DNA from: Cohnella sp. GbtcB17
GTDB lineage: Bacteria > Bacillota > Bacilli > Paenibacillales > Paenibacillaceae
Length of the DNA: 36,016 nucleotides
Assembly (NCBI RefSeq): GCF_019091135.1
Contig: NZ_JAGXJW010000033.1
Coordinates: 1 to 36,016 of the forward strand
Direction: 5' to 3'
In this document: positions 32,995 through 36,016 of the stretch, in pieces
How positions within the stretch are numbered: the stretch's first letter is position 1
Layout: every line of letters starts with the position of its first letter
Translations under genes and position numbers: made by a program
Notes under the pieces: generated by a model
What the model saw: only the letters and a program-made list of their open reading frames with translations
Database searches by the model: none
What the model was told of the DNA's origin: nothing

Positions 32995-34289
32995 GCCCGA
33001 TTCACCCCCGAGAGCCGCCAGCTCTTGATTTTGCGCTTGTTATAATGAAGGACCAGCGTGAACAGGAACAGCACGACCCAGCACGGGAAAAACCGGCCGC
33101 TTGTGAAGTACAGGTAACGCGGAAACTCCAGGATGCCGACGATCCAGATCGGGTACAGCAGCATGCCAAACGTGTGATTGTTGCGGAAGTGCGTGTACAG
33201 CAGGCCGCTGATGTAGCCGAGCAGCGCCATGTAGATCAGCGCCCCGCCGAAGCCGTAATCGTGGTAGGGCAGCATGAGCCCGGACGGATTGTTGAACTCC
33301 GGATTGCCCATCGTATCGAGTATGTTGTTGAGCAGGTTCATCGGACGTACGCCGTACACTTCGGCATACGCTTCGCCGCCCGGCGGGATTTTCCACAGCC
33401 ACTCCCAGGTATAGTAAGGGAACGGAATGGACGGGAACCCCAGCTCTCTTATGTACAAAGTGCCGGTATTTAGAGCGGTGACGTAGTAGCCGAAAAAGCG
33501 GGTGACGACGAACTCCCAGAACGAAGGATAAATGTGGACGTAGTAACTCAGCCAGGAACGGAAGTACTCGCTGAGGCCAAAAAAGCCGATGACGAACACG
33601 ATGCCGATGAGCGGATACAGCTTCACGAAGGGCACCCGCTTGCCCTGCTTCAGCCGCATCGAGATCCAGATGATGACCGCCGGCACCAGAATCTCCATCA
33701 AGGCGAGCCGCTCGGAGAAAAAGATCGAGCGCATGAGCGTCAGCAGGAAGACGACCGCCATCGCGGGCAGAAACGTCTTTTCCCCCTTCAGGCACTGGTA
33801 GTAGGTCGCCAGGATGGTGAAGGCGATGCCGAAGTTCGTGAACGAGGTGACGCCCGTGATCTTGTCGAAGTTCTGCTTGATCGAGTAGATGGCGCCCGGC
33901 TCTCCCTTGAGGACGGACAAGAACAGCGACACCGTGAAGCCGCTCCTGACCATGATCAGGAAGTAGACCGCGTAGCCGAACAGCGTCATAGCGAACAGCG
34001 CGTAGACGACGAACTTGATGAAGTTGTCGCGCTTCAGCACCGCATCGGGCAGCACCGCGGCCGGCTTCACCCCCCTGTTCAGCACCATCGACAGCAAGCC
34101 GCCCAGGACGAACGCAACCGCCGGATAGACGGCGAGCCAGATGTTGCCGCTGTCGATGAACTTCTCAACGCGGTAGAACATCAGGTAGTTCTGCGCCGGG
34201 ATCGTATAGGCGCCTGCGATGACGACCCCCATCACGATGGCGAACAGGATGGTCGGATTCATCCACCAGACCGAAGCATTCTTTCTCAT
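32991..34289 (-). CDS. Wzy-like oligosaccharide repeat-unit polymerase
   Basis: A 432-residue membrane protein with 10-12 hydrophobic segments and a long external loop around residues 270-350 (YIRELGFPSIPFPYYTWEW, GNPEFNNPSGLMLPYHDYG), the pattern of O-antigen polymerases. Sequence conservation in this group is low, so the call rests on topology, length and position among transferases and a flippase. The start at 34289 has GAGGGAG 10 nt upstream; an earlier in-frame start would add 33 Arg/Ser-rich residues unlike a membrane protein N-terminus. Confidence 0.8.
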   Translation of the reverse strand: MRKNASVWWMNPTILFAIVMGVVIAGAYTIPAQNYLMFYRVEKFIDSGNIWLAVYPAVAFVLGGLLSMVLNRGVKPAAVLPDAVLKRDNFIKFVVYALFAMTLFGYAVYFLIMVRSGFTVSLFLSVLKGEPGAIYSIKQNFDKITGVTSFTNFGIAFTILATYYQCLKGEKTFLPAMAVVFLLTLMRSIFFSERLALMEILVPAVIIWISMRLKQGKRVPFVKLYPLIGIVFVIGFFGLSEYFRSWLSYYVHIYPSFWEFVVTRFFGYYVTALNTGTLYIRELGFPSIPFPYYTWEWLWKIPPGGEAYAEVYGVRPMNLLNNILDTMGNPEFNNPSGLMLPYHDYGFGGALIYMALLGYISGLLYTHFRNNHTFGMLLYPIWIVGILEFPRYLYFTSGRFFPCWVVLFLFTLVLHYNKRKIKSWRLSGVNRA

Positions 34290-34332
34290 CTCACGGGCAC
34301 TCCCTCGTCTTGATTGCGCCTTGGCGGCGCGT

Positions 34333-35682
34333 TCACCTGCCATAAAAAGCGACCGGCTCGACCTCGAACTGCGACAAGCTGCCGACATGCGGCCGTCCGA
34401 CCGAATAGTAGCGGAGATCGGCCTCGTTCACCTGCTCGCTCGTGTACACGTTGCGGCCGTCGATCAGAATGTTCTGACGCATCACCGCTTGCACCTCGGG
34501 CAGCGACAACGATTTGAATTCCGGCCAGTCGGTCAGCAGGCACAGCGCGTCGCAGTCCCGCGCAGCCTCGATCGGATCGTCGCGCCAGGCCACCTCGTCC
34601 GCCTGCCCGAAGATCGCCTTGAAGTTGGCCGTCGCCACCGGGTCGTAGGCTTGCACCTCCGCGCCCTCCGCCAGCAGTGCGCCGATGATGTCGAGCGCCG
34701 GCGACTCGCGCACGTCGTCGGTATCCGGCTTGAACGCGAGCCCCCACACGCCGATCCGCTTGCCGCCGAGCTCGCCGAGCGAGCGCCGCAGCTTCGTCAT
34801 CACGTTGAAGCGCTGGCCCTGGTTCACCTCGACGACCGACTTCAGCAGCTTGAACTCGTAGTCTACGTTGCCTGCGATCTGGATGAGCGCGTTCGTGTCC
34901 TTCGGGAAGCAGGAGCCGCCGTAGCCGATGCCCGCCTGGAGGAACGACGGGCCGATCCGCCGGTCGTGGCCCATCCCCTTCGCGACGTCCGTGACGTCTG
35001 CGCCGACCTTCTCGCAGATGTTGGCGATCTCGTTGATGAAGGAGATCTTGGTCGCGAGGAAGGCGTTGGACGCGTACTTGATCATCTCCGCGCTGCGCAC
35101 GTCGGTCACCATGATCCGGTCGGTCAGCGGTCGGTGCAGCTCGGCGATCTTCTCCGCCGCTTCGGCACTGTCGGTGCCGATGATGATGCGGTCCGGATGC
35201 AGCGTGTCCGCGATGGCCGAGCCCTCCCGCAGAAATTCGGGAATCGAGACGACGTCGAACGGATGCGGCGTCAGCTTCGCGACGATGTCCCGGATGCGGT
35301 CGTTCGTGCCGACCGGCACCGTACTCTTCGTCGCGATGATCTTGTAGCCGTTCATCGCGAGGGCGATCTCCTGAGCGGCCTGCTCGATGAACGCAAGGTT
35401 CGCTTCCCCATTCGGCAGCGGCGGCGTGCCGACGCAGAGGAAGATCGCCTCGGCGCTCTCGATCGCAGGCAGAAGCTCGCCGGTGAAGCGCAGGCGTCCG
35501 AGCTCGCGGTTTTTGGCGATCAGCTCCTGAAGGCCCGGCTCGGAGATCGGCACCTCGCCGCGGTTCAGCCGCTCGATCTTGCCGAGATCCTTGTCGAGAC
35601 AAGTGACGTCGTTGCCGATCTCCGAGAAGCAGACGCCGGACACGAGCCCGACATAGCCTGTACCGATAAAAGTCAGTTTCAT
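34333..35682 (-). CDS. ugd: UDP-glucose 6-dehydrogenase
   Basis: Oxidises UDP-glucose to UDP-glucuronate with two NAD+; 449 residues, usual for the family. NAD-binding GTGYVG is at 7-12, CVGTPPLPNGEANL follows, KSTVPVGT and PEFLREGSAI are substrate-site blocks, and GGSCFPKD holds the catalytic Cys258. WGLAFKPDTDDVRESPALDI and LLTDWPEF mark the C-terminal domain. TAGGGGGAT lies about 11 nt before the ATG. In the operon it links GalU to a glucuronate-containing polymer such as a teichuronic-acid-like chain. Confidence 0.95.
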   Translation of the reverse strand: MKLTFIGTGYVGLVSGVCFSEIGNDVTCLDKDLGKIERLNRGEVPISEPGLQELIAKNRELGRLRFTGELLPAIESAEAIFLCVGTPPLPNGEANLAFIEQAAQEIALAMNGYKIIATKSTVPVGTNDRIRDIVAKLTPHPFDVVSIPEFLREGSAIADTLHPDRIIIGTDSAEAAEKIAELHRPLTDRIMVTDVRSAEMIKYASNAFLATKISFINEIANICEKVGADVTDVAKGMGHDRRIGPSFLQAGIGYGGSCFPKDTNALIQIAGNVDYEFKLLKSVVEVNQGQRFNVMTKLRRSLGELGGKRIGVWGLAFKPDTDDVRESPALDIIGALLAEGAEVQAYDPVATANFKAIFGQADEVAWRDDPIEAARDCDALCLLTDWPEFKSLSLPEVQAVMRQNILIDGRNVYTSEQVNEADLRYYSVGRPHVGSLSQFEVEPVAFYGR

Positions 35683-35697
35683 CGTAGTCTTATCCCC

Positions 35698-36016
35698 CTA
35701 TAGAACGGCCTGGACGCTTCCCGCCTGGCGCGTATTTTGATGCAGCTTGTTGTCGACGTGCTGCTGCAGCTTCTTGCGGAACGCCTCCGGCGAGAAGCGT
35801 ACCGCGTTCTTGCGGCAGTTCGCCGACTGGATCGCGCCGCCCTCGTTCTCGAACCGGCTCACGGCCGCCATCACCTGCGCCGGCGTCTGTTCTTCGAAGA
35901 AGACGCCCGTCGGCTGCGTGACGCCGAGGCCGCGGACGGTCTCAAGAGAGCCGCCCCGGCCGTACGCGGTGGCCGGCGTGCCGCAAGCCTGCGCCTCGAC
36001 CGGCGGAATGCCGTAG
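35698..36016 (-). CDS. C-terminal part of a family 4 glycosyltransferase, 5' part outside the window
   Basis: The 105 visible residues begin YGIPPVEAQACGTPATAYG, the donor-binding end of GT4 enzymes (PVEAQACG with GRGGSLETV after it), then TGVFFEEQTPAQVMAAVSRF and a terminal helix KKLQQHVDNKLHQ. The arrangement GVFF-EQT is common in mannosyltransferases of exopolysaccharide clusters. Its stop is 15 nt before the ugd start, so it belongs to the same operon, which continues beyond the right edge. Confidence 0.85.
   Translation of the reverse strand, partial: YGIPPVEAQACGTPATAYGRGGSLETVRGLGVTQPTGVFFEEQTPAQVMAAVSRFENEGGAIQSANCRKNAVRFSPEAFRKKLQQHVDNKLHQNTRQAGSVQAVL

Overview
The window reads as a piece of chromosome from a GC-rich member of the Paenibacillaceae (Paenibacillus or Cohnella type). 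The reasons are near-perfect Bacillus-type Shine-Dalgarno sites (AGGAGG) before most genes, a ydaO-type c-di-AMP riboswitch before a KimA potassium importer, a YesM/YesN two-component pair beside a sugar ABC importer, a secreted GH87 alpha-1,3-glucanase with discoidin/CBM modules, and a zinc-ribbon IS1595-like protein. The genus is an inference; no rRNA or tRNA gene is present.

Layout. 1-3396 (-): 5' part of a modular alpha-1,3-glucanase, cut by the window edge. 3684-5804 (-): kimA with its c-di-AMP riboswitch, attenuator and promoter. 5805-6276: non-coding stretch with a 51-bp tandem repeat. 6320-9153 (-): three-gene ABC transporter (lipoprotein, permease, ATPase) of unknown substrate. 9276-10205 (-): small catalase-like haem protein. 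10420-14548 (+): amino-sugar operon (NagB-like deaminase, SIS protein, cytosolic GH20 hexosaminidase, GNAT). 14828-15834 (+): degenerate IS1595-type protein behind a strong promoter overlapped by a LexA-like box, with a 48-bp repeat family on both sides in opposite orientation. 16277-23272 (-): two sugar permeases, a solute-binding lipoprotein, a YesM-type kinase and a YesN-type regulator. 23519-24043 (+): general stress protein. 24358-25541 (-): GNAT and PIG-L deacetylase. 25713-36016 (-): cell-surface polysaccharide operon (glycosyltransferase, UDP-glucose dehydrogenase, Wzy-like polymerase, two glycosyltransferases, flippase, GalU, mannose-1-phosphate guanylyltransferase, LCP ligase) that enters the window from the right.

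How the parts may work together. The 16.3-23.3 kb importer has no ATPase of its own and probably borrows a shared MsmX-type one. Direct repeats of a GGTCAA-type motif, 20-21 bp apart and oriented with transcription, lie before the permease gene, before the solute-binding protein gene and before the amino-sugar operon 10 kb away. I infer that the YesN-type regulator controls all three, forming a beta-N-acetylhexosaminide uptake and breakdown regulon: import, cytosolic GH20 cleavage, then SIS/NagB-like steps. The polysaccharide operon supplies UDP-glucose, UDP-glucuronate and GDP-mannose, assembles and exports repeat units (Wzx/Wzy route) and may attach the polymer to peptidoglycan through the LCP protein.

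The most unusual signals are the LexA-box-controlled, catalytically degenerate transposase-like gene with its flanking inverted repeat family, the shared direct-repeat operators, and three different intergenic tandem repeats with periods of 48 or 51 bp.
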